Shown here one piece after another: positions 1-8,863 of a stretch of 10,535 nt of DNA. The notes beneath the pieces were generated by a model. That model was not told the DNA's origin. It saw nothing but the letters and a program-made list of their open reading frames with translations, and made no database searches. The translations under genes were made by a program, and so were the position numbers. Every line of letters starts with the position of its first letter. Within the stretch, counting starts at the first letter, position 1. Where the stretch lies: positions 1 through 10,535 of the forward strand of contig JAHDCT010000029.1 of NCBI GenBank assembly GCA_020629735.1, written 5' to 3'. This stretch comes from a bacterium (GTDB lineage: Bacteria > Patescibacteriota > Gracilibacteria > Absconditabacterales > Absconditicoccaceae).

Positions 1-1049
1 AAAATGAAAAATTTCCTGCATCAAAAGCTTTGGTGATTTTAATTCCTGCTGGGATGAAAGGTGATAAAATCGCTGATAAGGTGAAAGAATATGAGGAAAG
101 AATAAAAAAAGAACCATACGTATTTGTTTCCAAAGCAAATAAACAAAGAATGTCGAGGCGACAGATGAAAAGTTTTTACAACGCATGTTATGATATCAAT
201 AAAGACGTGAAGATTTTTGTTGACCAAGAATGAGGAAAGATAGTAAGATTTAATGACTTTACTCATAACGAAAATATGCTTTCTCTTCATGAAAAACATG
301 AAGGAGCAAGAGAGAGATATGAAAAACTAAGTGAACAAGGAAAGGAAAAAATGTCTGCGCTCGCAATCGGTGGGTGGAAAAAATGCATTTGATGATTGGA
401 AGAAATCGGAAAGATAATTGATGCAGAGAAGAACGAAGAAGATAAGCAGGCTATGAGAGATTATATCACGTATATAAAGATGTTGACCCTGCGAAGAGCA
501 GGAGTGAATAACTACTGATTTGTCTGTGATTTAAATTATGGAAACCCAGTGGCTAAGGACGATGGGAGAAGTTTGGGAAGTGATGTAAAATCATATGAGC
601 TATATGGTCTATCTTTGATTGATAATGCAGCAGAATTATGAATTGATATATACCTAAAGCATTTCCCATGACATGGTGCAGGGAAAACTGATAGTCATTT
701 TGGGGTATTAACGTATTACAGGTCCGCATTACCATATTTAGAAAAGAATATGGCGTTGTTTAGTACACTTATGCACTATGGAAAGGCAAAAGATGTACAA
801 GTAGGAATTATGCCATGACATATCATCATGCCAAAAGGAGCAGATGATGAGGATACATCATTTTATGACGCGTACACAAAAATTTTAGATGAGGCGTCCT
901 ACGTTATAACCGATGATTTAAAAATGGAAGGACACTCTAATCCAAAGGACTTTAGTGATCTTTCCTTCTATGGAACCTGAGAAGCATTAAAAAGAGAAAA
1001 TAATTTGATCGAACTTGATTTGTGAACCTTCAAGCACATTACAGAATAA
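1..1049 (+). CDS. nagZ: Family 3 glycoside hydrolase, NagZ-like beta-N-acetylhexosaminidase (5' end cut by window)
   Basis: The frame is open from base 3 to TAA at 1047-1049 once TGA is read as glycine; nine in-frame TGAs occur. About 348 codons are visible, close to the full length of a NagZ (roughly 330-350 residues), so only a little of the N-terminus should be missing. Diagnostic GH3 motifs appear in order: VDQEGGKIVRF (from base 219), KHFPGHG (657-677) followed by DSH (690-698), which carries the NagZ catalytic His loop, MPGHI (810-824), and VITDDLKM (903-926), whose first Asp (912-914) aligns with the family nucleophile. TGA supplies a glycine in the first three of these. Family members remove terminal GlcNAc from peptidoglycan fragments during cell-wall recycling or turnover. 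No signal peptide is visible, but the extreme N-terminus is outside the window. The family call is firm; the exact substrate is inferred. Confidence 0.9.
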
Positions 1050-1073
1050 ACGCGATAATAAGATCTTTGTCAA

Positions 1074-1104
1074 ACCTTAAGCTAAGAACATAAGGTCTTT
1101 TTTT
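1074..1104 (+). terminator. Possible intrinsic terminator after the GH3 gene
   Basis: ACCTTA (1074-1079) can pair with TAAGGT (1091-1096) around an 11-base loop, and a C plus seven Ts follow at 1097-1104. The site begins 25 bases after the GH3 stop codon. The stem is short and A/T-rich, so strength is uncertain. It would separate the GH3 gene from the giant downstream gene. Confidence 0.5.
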
Positions 1105-1124
1105 CAGCACAGCAGAGCGATAAA

Positions 1125-1130
1125 TATACT
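1125..1130 (+). promoter_or_regulatory. Candidate -10 box for the giant gene
   Basis: TATACT lies 25 bases upstream of the ATG at 1156 and just after the possible terminator, where a new transcript would be expected. The hexamer 17 bases upstream (TTTCAG, 1102-1107) is a poor -35. The 15 bases before the ATG are a pyrimidine-rich run (ATTTTTTTTCTCTCA) without a Shine-Dalgarno sequence. Confidence 0.35.
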
Positions 1131-1155
1131 TAACCTGAGTATTTTTTTTCTCTCA

Positions 1156-4100
1156 ATGAACCGAAAAGAACATAAAGATCGAAAGGAAGAGAATAACGTT
1201 TTTAACGAAGGGGAAAACGAGATTTTTGAGGGTATGAAAAAAATAGAAGTTGATCAAGAAATCACTGAGGATAAGAAAGCAGAAAATCTGATACTTGAGG
1301 AACTAGTTGAGCAAGCAAGAGAAAGAATTGATCAGGATTTTATGACCTTACATCAAGAGCTTGCAAGAAAATTTGATCATGTTCGTGATGTTTCAGTAGG
1401 AAAAGCATCTAAGCTAACTCAAAATAAAAAATACGTAGACGATATTTTTGTGTCAATGGTAGCAGATTATGACGTATTTCTGACAAATAGTAATTGGGAA
1501 ATTCAACAATTATGAGGTGCATCTCAACAGATAGACGATGTATTTTATCATGTAGTATGACTAAAATCTGATTATTTGTATAATTTCCAAGACGAAAGTG
1601 AAACATTAGTGGGGGAACTAGAAGAACACATGGAAGGGAGAGATAAAAAGAGATATATCGGTCAAATATGAAAGCACACCAAAGCCACTTACACCACCTT
1701 AACGCAGGAAAAAAAGAAAATAGGAGCGTTTGAAAGAAGAGCATATAGATGGTGATTGCATACTCATAAAAAATTTGAGGAACAAGCTTTTTCATATGAA
1801 AAATCACAAGGACGAGGAGAAGTGGAAGAGATCATTGCAGGAGATAAGTCAGTATATGACGTGCCACTTAGGCGTTGGCCATATATGGTAAAAGCTGTTG
1901 AAGATAAGAAGGAAAACAACGAAAGTCCTGATGAAGTAGGGAAATTCTCAGAAGTGTTAGAAAATGAGTACCAACAGGTTTGATCACGAATTGCTCATGG
2001 GAGGTATAAACAAGGGAAGCTAGTTTTTGATAAAGTGAACGATTATGACAAAGCAAATCATCCAGCATCAATGAAAAAAATTGCTGTTCTCCAATCATAT
2101 TATAGACTGGAAAGAGGAGCTGATGTAGTTGTAGATGGTGACCAAGGACCTGCCACCTTGCCATATATAATCCAAACAGAACTGGAATTTTTCGATCCAG
2201 AGCTTATCGAAGAAGCAGAGTATGATTTATTCTACTTACCTGAATACGAAGAACTCATTAATTCTCTTGATGAGTCGAAGAAACAGAACGTTTTGCAGCA
2301 ATTTACTTATATCTACGGACCAGTAAGAGTCGCTGGTAAATTTTTTGAGAGTAAGATTGAAAAAGCAGTGATTCATGAGTTATTGATTGCGCTAGTCAAA
2401 AGAGAGCAAGGGCAGGAGTATGTGATTATTGATCAGAATTACATGAGTGTGGAGGAGGTGATCGCAGTGCATACACAAAAAATTCATACTGAGTTAGAAA
2501 CGTACAAGGCTGAAGATCAAGGAAGACGAGACAAGCATTTTGCTGAAATGGGTAAAGACCATATGTATCTTTCCATTTCTGATCTTGAAAAAACTCAATG
2601 AAACGTAGCAGAATTGACAATGCGTTATGGAAGTTTCAAAGAAGCGTACGGATCGCTTGCAAAGAAAGAAGCGGGGAAACGGTTTGCTGATTTGAGGTAC
2701 GATGAGGAAGAACTAGATAAAGCGTTTAATAATATTCTTACAACACGTGAAGATCTTTTAGGTGAGATGGATGAGCTTCAGAAAGGATTTGAATGAATGA
2801 ACAAGGCAACCATTACAGCCGAGTATGCGAAGCTAACAAGAGCACATTTAGCAGTATGAGATGCTCAGACAAGTTGGAAGCAGGCAGTAAAGCTCGTGAT
2901 GTACGTTGATCCACTTGATCAAGATGAATATCCACTTCTTACAGAGGTATTGGCAAATAATCAGAAGCGAGGAACAGAGCTCGAGATTGAGTACGCAAAA
3001 GCATTTTTAGAGAAATCTGGTGACTATTCTCAAGTAGTAGAAATTTTTGCAAACACCTCCTATCCGAACCGTTCTGATACACAATATCATATGTATAAGC
3101 AAAGAACAGCACCGGAAGGAAATGAAGATCGGAATCTCTCATTAAGATGAGTGTCTATGCGTGATTTGGATGCAAGAAATTTAGCACCAACCTATTACAA
3201 TCAGTTTAAGTATGACGCGATGGAGAGTTGGCAGAATGACAGAGAGTTTCAAGTAGAAGAGTTAAAAATATGAAACGATACCGTGTATATTGATACAAGT
3301 TTTATCAGGCAGCAACCAGATAGGGAGAACCCTCATAAACTTTGAATTAAACCGGATACACCTCTCTTAGATCATCTAAAAGTAATGAAGGTAAAGGAGT
3401 GATTCGCCTATGCATCACAGGTATGTATTGACTATGAGAAACTGTATGCGTGAAGAGCAGAGACAGCTAGATGGATGCCAACAGGAGTGAGCGATAGAGC
3501 GCTATGGAGATTTAAAAGACCAGTGTATAGGTTAGAACCATCTATGATTTTTAGCCACAAAGAAGTCGGAGGGCAAATCGTATCTACGTATTTGAACGGT
3601 GAAGAAAAGACAGTTGATGAAGAAGGCTTTGATGAGTCATTTGATAACCAAGAAATGTTAGTTCATGCTCTTGGACATCACCCATATATCAAGCAATCAA
3701 ACAAAATAGCTCAAGGAATCAACGCTCACTTGTGACCTCTTTTTGATGTATCTAAACAAGGGAAAAACGGTCCTTTTACTGAGCAAGTTGTAGGTCATAT
3801 TCAGGAAAAAATTAGAAGTAAAGAATTCTGAAATCATATTGTTAACACGCAGAACACACTGCTTGGAATGAAAGAGATGAGGTCATGATTGGAGAAGACC
3901 TTAAAGGCCTTAGATTGAAGTAATCCAAAGCTTGCCAGTCAGATAGAGGTGAAAATAACACAGTTGGTACAAGCAACCCAACAGGTAGAAAGGTTTTACC
4001 TACCAGTCTGATCATCCCCAGCAGACAAATTGCTCCAACGGGCATCAAATACGGATAATCTAGATGTGGATGGTTTCGGTTCATGGATAAGTAGTAACAT

Positions 4101-6612
4101 TACAACACTTGTTGCAATTGCAGCAGCAGTACTAGTGATGTGTATCCCAGGTATTAACCTTATTGCCTGAATCATGCTGGCAGCATTTACGACTATGGCA
4201 GTAACTGAGTGAATTACTCAGCGAAAAAACCATTATCAAAGAGATTTATGATGATGACTCTATTACTATAGTGCAACGCCACTAAGCGAACGAAGGCGTT
4301 GAAAAATGAGCTGACTTTCAACGATCTGATTTTATACAAAAGCATATATTGAGAATGTCGTGAAGCAACTGCTTATTCAAGGAGTAGGGAGGTTTATCAT
4401 CAAACCGGTTTTTTCTCAGTTTGCAAAAGCATCACCGTGATTTGATAAATTCATGAAAACGTTAAGCTCTGCACCTCCAGAGCAAAGATCCTTTCTAGCA
4501 AGTTACTTATTACGTGTCGCAGACGAAATAAAAGATGAAGGAATTGAAGCGTTTGCAAAGTCAATAAATCCTCAATTAGATCTCGTAGTGCAGTTAATCT
4601 CGTCATGAAAGGCATGAGCGTGGAATGTAGAACATGAAGTAACCGTTGTACAAGACGTAAATTCAACAAATCCTGATATCTGAATTTGATTAGAATATTC
4701 GAGAGACAAAAAGGAAAATTTACTTCTCTCGTTAAAAGCAGATGTAAAAATTTCTAATCTAGAAGAAGACGGAGACGCAATTACTTATACCTTCACATCT
4801 GAATGAGAATCACTCCAAGTGTATATGGCAGCAACAGATGTTCCTTACGCCCAGAGGGTAAATAACGTTCAGATAATGCTTGAAGAAAGTCTACAGGCAA
4901 GAAAAAAAGATGAAGATCTCGAAGCTCCAACATGATCAGGTGAGTATACAAAATTTTTATCGCAAACGGTTACTAAAGAAGGAGATGGAGAAGGAACATA
5001 TACGGTTGTCGATGGGAAGTGATGATCAGCAAAAGTAACAGAGTCAGCCGAATTAACGAAAGTTCGTGAAATAGAAACAGTGCAACAAGTACAAGAAAGC
5101 TTAGATGCTAAGTCTGGTAAGGACTGGGATCAAGTACAGGAAAATCTTCAGTTAAGTGACGAGGCTAGAGCTGATGAATTGAGAAACTTGATAGCTTCAT
5201 ACCTTCCTAACTGATTTCTCAACAGCAGGAAAAATCAAGAACTATTTGAGGAAGTAGTACAAGATTGTCTTAACGCCCATCATCAAAACGAATACGTCTC
5301 TTGAGAACGATATAACAAAGAAAAATGAATTAGGAAACAGACCTATGGGTCTCTGGCAAATAAGTATCGTCTCGCCGAAGCTGCATTATTAAAGTTAAAA
5401 GTACTAAGCCCACAGCAAAGAGTGGATTGCATCAGGCATTCAATTGAAACCTGACTCTTATGAAACTTTGGAATGAAATTCCAAAATGAAATAGGGAAAA
5501 AAATAGAATCACCACTGCAAAGAACACGTAGATCCATAGCAGCATATTTCGATATGGCTAGGTACGATGTCCTCAGTCAAGAGTCAGCAGCCTTTGATTG
5601 TAAGCTAAAGACTCAAAGAGGAAAAGTAAAATCTGATATAGAAGGAGTCGCAAATCTCTCTCATCAAAGAACAAGGAATGTCGAGGTAAAAATGATTGAT
5701 AACACAAGTCTTCCTAAGACAGAAAGAGAGAAGCACGCAAAAATAGAAATTGAATATCAATATCTTGCAGGTCATACAAAAGACGGTCAAGAAATCCGAA
5801 AGCCGAGAAAACAGGTAATAGCTTTAGTAGATACAAACGGAAATAGATTTCCAAGAGATAATCAAAGCAAACCTTATGACCTATTTAAAGAAGAAAAGAA
5901 ATGAGGAGTTATGCATCTGTGTATGAATCTATGAGATAAAGCAACTATGACCGATTTACATGATATGTTTAAATACTTTCAAAGAAATAAAGATGGACTT
6001 ATCCAAGTGGATAAAAATCAGCGCCGATGAACCTGAACATTTTTGCTCCCAAAGAAAGTATTGGTAACAAAAAACATTAATGGAAAGGAATACGTTGTAG
6101 AATGATTGCGAGATGCAAGAACAGGATACCTAGAAGATCCAAGTACACCAACATGAAGAGATCCAAAAGAAGTACACTGAGCTAAAGACGTAAAAAAAAC
6201 AGACTTAACGCCTGACCACGTAAGAAGACTAGAAAGATTCAATCACTTCCAAAAAGCAGCATATGATTATATGAAAAAAAAATGATGTTTTGATGCAGTA
6301 CACACTCAAGGAAACAAAAGTTTAGAAACATGGTTCAAAGAAAATCAACCGATGGAATTTGAGTTATTTGGACAAAAATATACTATTAAGTATGCATATG
6401 TGGATAGAAATGATCCATCAAGTAGAGCTGATCGTCATAGGGAGTGAGGACTTAAAGTTGAAAACTTAGATCATTCATTTCATGAGTTTAGTGTTGAATA
6501 TACAAATGTAGCTGGTCAGGCAGGTGCAGATCCGGAAACACAGTTTCGAGATAGTTGAGGTCATGATAAACCTGGGCTATATCTAGATCTCTTTGTAAAA
6601 GAGTTAGAATAA
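1156..6612 (+). CDS. Giant protein of unknown function, 1818 aa, with PGBD-like motif and hydrophobic hairpin
   Basis: One frame runs from ATG 1156 to TAA 6610-6612 with no TAA or TAG; about 50 in-frame TGAs read as glycine, including three in a row at 4249-4257. I do not recognise the whole protein. The N-terminal 290 residues are highly charged (Lys/Glu-rich) with no signal peptide. Residues about 305-340 resemble a PG_binding_1 repeat: LQ at 312-313, then VDGDQGPAT at 326-334, the usual DG..GP.T pattern. Residues 340-970 look mainly helical and acidic. Two hydrophobic stretches, about 982-996 and 1000-1016, are separated by a PG turn and could form a membrane hairpin. The following 800 residues are polar, with a low-complexity Gly/Thr/Glu part around 1255-1300 and a basic segment near 1440-1560. 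ATG 1156 is the first Met after the putative terminator. The gene is probably co-transcribed with the 271-residue gene 18 bases downstream. A surface, wall-associated or secreted role is possible but unproven. Confidence 0.85.
2068..2172 (+). other. Peptidoglycan-binding-like motif within the giant protein
   Basis: This segment encodes residues about 305-339 of the giant protein. It contains helix-forming KKIAVLQSYYRLERG followed by VVVDGDQGPATLPYI. The order LQ, a short gap, then VDG.xGP.T matches the core of the PG_binding_1 family, which binds cell-wall peptidoglycan. Only this core is recognisable, so domain assignment is tentative. Confidence 0.4.
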
Positions 6613-6630
6613 ATTTTACATTCCTATATC

Positions 6631-7446
6631 ATGATGCCAGAATTTAAAAGGAAACCCATTTTAGAACTAATAAGGCTAAAAGAAGCCGAAAGAAGCAGGG
6701 TAATTGATGCTTTAAAATGATGAGATGCAATGAGCGTTTTATTATCGATGGAGTGACGCGAAGCTTTTTTCCCAGACAATAATCCAGGAGCCAGTATTAA
6801 GCTTGCTTTAACAAAGAATTATGAGACGCGAGTAGATGAAATGTCAAAGCTAATAAAGGGAAATAGCAGCAGGTACTCTGAAGGGAGGATGGTATCTAAA
6901 TTATGAGATATAATTAATTGAATGAACATTAAAGAATTAGAAAAAAAAGAAGCACCAGAGCAAATTTGTCAGCTAGTGAAGTTTTTTTATCTGCCTGTCT
7001 ATATACAAGCAAAAGAAAGAAATATCGAGCGAGATAAACCTACCTTAAAGAAACTCGTTCAGAAATTTGTCAGGCTTTCATGAAAAAATGAAGCATTTGA
7101 AACATATATTAGAAAAACCTATTACCTATCATCAAATTTTCTGCTCGATGAAGAGGACTTTTGAGAGACATCGAGTTTACCCGAAATGAAAAGTTTCACG
7201 TACAACGGAGATGAGTATATTCTGTATCTACATAGTGTACCTTATTTTGCATATACGTGTCATAAGATAGGAGGAGGTCAAGAAAATTTCTATGAAATAT
7301 CAGACGGTCTTCTTATAGAAGCCATGCTAAACAGCGAAAAAGAACTATGAAGACGGGACGAGAATCCTGTAAAGAAGAGCTTCAAAGGAAGAGTAATGAC
7401 GCATAGTGAAACGGTGAAACTATGACATGACTTCGCGAGGACTTAG
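6631..7446 (+). CDS. Hypothetical protein, 271 aa, downstream partner of the giant gene
   Basis: The frame runs from ATG 6631 (a second ATG follows at once at 6634) to TAG 7444-7446, with nine in-frame TGAs read as Gly. It starts 18 bases after the giant gene's TAA in the same strand, with no terminator or clear promoter between, so a shared transcript is likely. The protein is mostly charged and probably soluble; no signal peptide or membrane segment is seen. The N-terminus is basic (EFKRKPILELIRLKEAE), the middle is helical and Lys/Glu-rich, and the last third has a beta-like stretch rich in aromatics (FTYNGDEYILYLHSVPYFAY), followed by a Cys-His pair and GGG. I do not recognise a family. 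TATATC touches the ATG, but a -10 box so close would put the transcript start inside the gene, so I do not call it a promoter. The 3' end overlaps a convergent gene by 4 bases. Confidence 0.8.
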
Positions 7447-7706
7447 TCTGTTTCTGTTTCGGTAGCATCTAATAATCTCGCTTCAATAACAAGATCTTCT
7501 AGAAAAGGAAAAGAGGAAAGATTAATATGTTTTAGCATATTTCAGACAAGAAAAATAACTCATCATGCAATGACTGTCGCTCAAATTGCCGTTGCAACTC
7601 AGGTAATCAGTCAGCTAAGAAGTCTGTATCATAAAGAAGTCCTTTCTTTGATGACTGTAGTGAGTTCTTGAACAGCTTGTTGTAGTTCGGGATGTTGTTC
7701 GTTCAT
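7443..7706 (-). CDS. Small DUF5665-type membrane protein, 87 aa
   Basis: On the minus strand an ATG at 7706-7704 opens a frame to TAA at 7445-7443, readable only if TGA is glycine. The protein has a polar N-terminal helix (MNEQHPELQQAVQELTTVIK), then one hydrophobic segment at about residues 29-54 with Gly-spaced small residues (GLITGVATAIGATVIAGG), and an acidic tail ending in TETETD. The R.L.GL..G...AIGATV..G pattern matches the DUF5665 family of small bacterial membrane proteins of unknown function. All seven glycines (residues 26, 32, 36, 42, 48, 49, 55) are TGA and there is no GGN codon, so a standard-code search would stop after 25 residues. The gene converges on the 271-residue gene and their stop codons share four bases. 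The membrane location is inferred from hydrophobicity. Confidence 0.8.
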
Positions 7707-7739
7707 GGAGAAAATGAAACATAAATATATAATGGGTAG

Positions 7740-7767
7740 AGTATAGAGAAAGAAGCAGCAGAGTAAA
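7740..7767 (-). promoter_or_regulatory. Candidate promoter for the DUF5665-type gene
   Basis: On the minus strand TTTACT (7767-7762) and TATACT (7745-7740) are 16 bases apart, with the -10 box 33 bases from the ATG at 7706. The -10 hexamer is identical to the one proposed for the giant gene. The leader next to the ATG is pyrimidine-rich (TTTCATTTTCTCC) and has no Shine-Dalgarno sequence. Confidence 0.35.
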
Positions 7768-7781
7768 TATGAGTGAATATA

Positions 7782-7843
7782 TCAAGCACGAGTAAGTGTT
7801 TTTATTACGAAAACCCGAGGTAGCATGAAAAGAGAGTGCTTGA
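7782..7843. repeat. 8-bp inverted repeat in the divergent intergenic region
   Basis: TCAAGCAC (7782-7789) and GTGCTTGA (7836-7843) are perfect inverted copies 46 bases apart. Inside lies a smaller GTTTT/AAAAC pair around 7798-7814. Just after, TGAGA-TAGGG-TCTCA (7841-7855) could form a 5-bp hairpin followed by CAG and six Ts (7859-7864). The stretch 7707-7895 otherwise holds only the two proposed divergent promoters; I see no gene in it. The repeat could be an operator for one or both promoters, or chance. Confidence 0.35.
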
Positions 7844-7862
7844 GATAGGGTCTCACAGTTTT

Positions 7863-7891
7863 TTGACGAGGGTAAATGTTTGAGGTATAAT
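7863..7891 (+). promoter_or_regulatory. Near-consensus sigma-70-type promoter, probably giving leaderless mRNA
   Basis: TTGACG (7863-7868) and TATAAT (7886-7891) are separated by exactly 17 bases. Only four bases (AAGA) lie between TATAAT and the ATG at 7896. A transcript starting the usual 6-7 bases after the -10 box would begin at or within the start codon, so the mRNA would have no 5' leader. A GAGG at 7882-7885 could resemble a Shine-Dalgarno site but would lie outside such a transcript. Confidence 0.7.
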
Positions 7892-7895
7892 AAGA

Positions 7896-8597
7896 ATGTT
7901 TATTTTTCCGAATGGGATGTTCGAATCATTCTTTAGCCCAGCAAGATCGCCTAAACAAAGAAAGCGAAGCAAAGAAGATAGATATTTTTTAAGAAATCTC
8001 TCGTATGGATATGCATGAGAAGAATTTGACGAAGCTGCGTTTCAAAAAATGTGAATTTTTCAAATATTTAATACACCTGAACCGGAAACGCCAAAGGTAC
8101 TCATAAAATTTAACGATTTGATGATGGAGTGTCTTGCATATATGCCTGAATCAGGATTTCCTTGTTTAGTTGAGTTAGAGAAAAAAATAGGTTTTCTAAT
8201 ATCTGTAAAAAAACTTAAAAAATTTATGGAGGAAAATAGTGAAGTAATAGAAAAATTAGTCGCTACTAAAATTTCAAGAGACGCTATCGAACAGGCCTCG
8301 AAAAGATTATACAAGTTACTTTACTATTCGATTATAGGAGAAAAGAGTAAAAATATAGAAGACAGGAGGTGAGAGTCTCAACCAGAAACAGCTCCTGAAG
8401 CACAAGTAATGGAAAGTGAGTTCGAGATTAAAAACGTGAGTAAAGTCCGTATACCAATTTCGAGAATATTTTCAGGAATAGTAAAAAGTATTGGGTTTCA
8501 CAAGAAAGAAAAAAATATTGAGGTAAGTTATATTAAGTCTGAAGCTAAAGAAATTGGAGAATATTTTAAGACATTCTTTTTTACGAGTGCTTTTTAA
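7896..8597 (+). CDS. Hypothetical protein, 233 aa, probably truncated by a frame change
   Basis: ATG 7896 to TAA 8595-8597, with three in-frame TGAs read as Gly. The start was chosen because it lies just after the TATAAT box; ATG 7917 is the next alternative. The N-terminus is short and hydrophobic-to-basic (MFIFPNGMFESFFS, then SPKQRKRSK) and is too polar for a clear signal peptide. The middle is helical and Lys/Glu-rich, with a hydrophobic patch LYKLLYYSIIG, a Pro/Glu linker (ESQPETAPEAQ) and a C-terminal part with alternating hydrophobic and basic residues. I recognise no family. The frame ends abruptly with FKTFFFTSAF, while the -1 frame stays open and looks coding for about 165 more bases, so the annotated C-terminus may not be the native one. 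It has lower use of TGA-Gly than its neighbours. Confidence 0.7.
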
Positions 8598-8863
8598 GAC
8601 GTCCTTGAACTAAGAAGTTACCTAACTACTATAGGAGCAGTACAGATAGTCACTATAAGATTTCATCATGGTTTTCTAATAGTGGAGGAGAAACTTCTGT
8701 TTTTGAAATAGGAAGGAATAGAGTAGTATCTGTAACGATGTTTAAGATCAATCCATTAGATGAAAATAACCAAAAGTCTCTTTGTAGAGTTCTGCACAAA
8801 TCCCAAATTAGCACGGCGACATCTAAATGACAAAGATGTTTTTCTTGCTATACAAGAAGATAA
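8570..8863 (+). pseudogene. Likely C-terminal continuation of the preceding gene in the -1 frame
   Basis: This frame is open from 8570 to TAA 8861-8863 with two TGAs read as Gly, and lacks a good start codon before 8738. The part up to about 8765 has protein-like composition, for example KLPNYYRSSTDSHYKISSWF and GGETSVFEIGRNRVVSV. After that the codons look out of frame, because the DUF2779 gene starts at 8760 in another frame. Both frames are open between 8570 and 8597, where runs of six Ts (8577-8582) and five Ts (8591-8595) occur. Explanations are a true indel mutation, an assembly error, or recoding. At TTT TAA (8592-8597), preceded by T, a P-site Phe-tRNA could slip back one base and re-pair perfectly. 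I recognise no family in the encoded segment. Confidence 0.5.

Noticed and set aside
285..303. Perfect 7-bp hairpin CTTCATG-AAAAA-CATGAAG.
   Set aside because: It lies inside the GH3 coding region, where it encodes the repeated dipeptide in LHEKHEG; no T-run or regulatory context follows.
1409..1807. Minus-strand open frame of 132 codons opposite the giant gene.
   Set aside because: It is antisense to a continuous coding frame and its product is a low-quality aromatic-rich sequence, as expected of a shadow of Lys/Glu-rich coding sequence.
3664..3678. HALGH in the giant protein (residues 837-841), similar to the HExGH zinc-metalloprotease motif.
   Set aside because: The catalytic Glu is replaced by Ala, and no third ligand or surrounding protease fold is recognisable, so no protease call is made.
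1156..6612. Several separate small genes at 1156, 1756, 2035, 2614, 2896, 3475 and 5473, as the standard code would suggest.
   Set aside because: All lie in the same frame and are divided only by TGA; with UGA as glycine they are one uninterrupted gene.
7447..7895. Gene on the plus strand in this 450-base stretch.
   Set aside because: Plus-strand frames have frequent TAA/TAG and no sensible product; the left part is explained by the minus-strand DUF5665-type gene and the rest is intergenic.
8605..8632. TTGAAC-16-TACTAT promoter-like pair.
   Set aside because: It lies in sequence that appears to be coding in the -1 frame and is over 120 bases from the next start, so chance occurrence in A/T-rich DNA is more likely.
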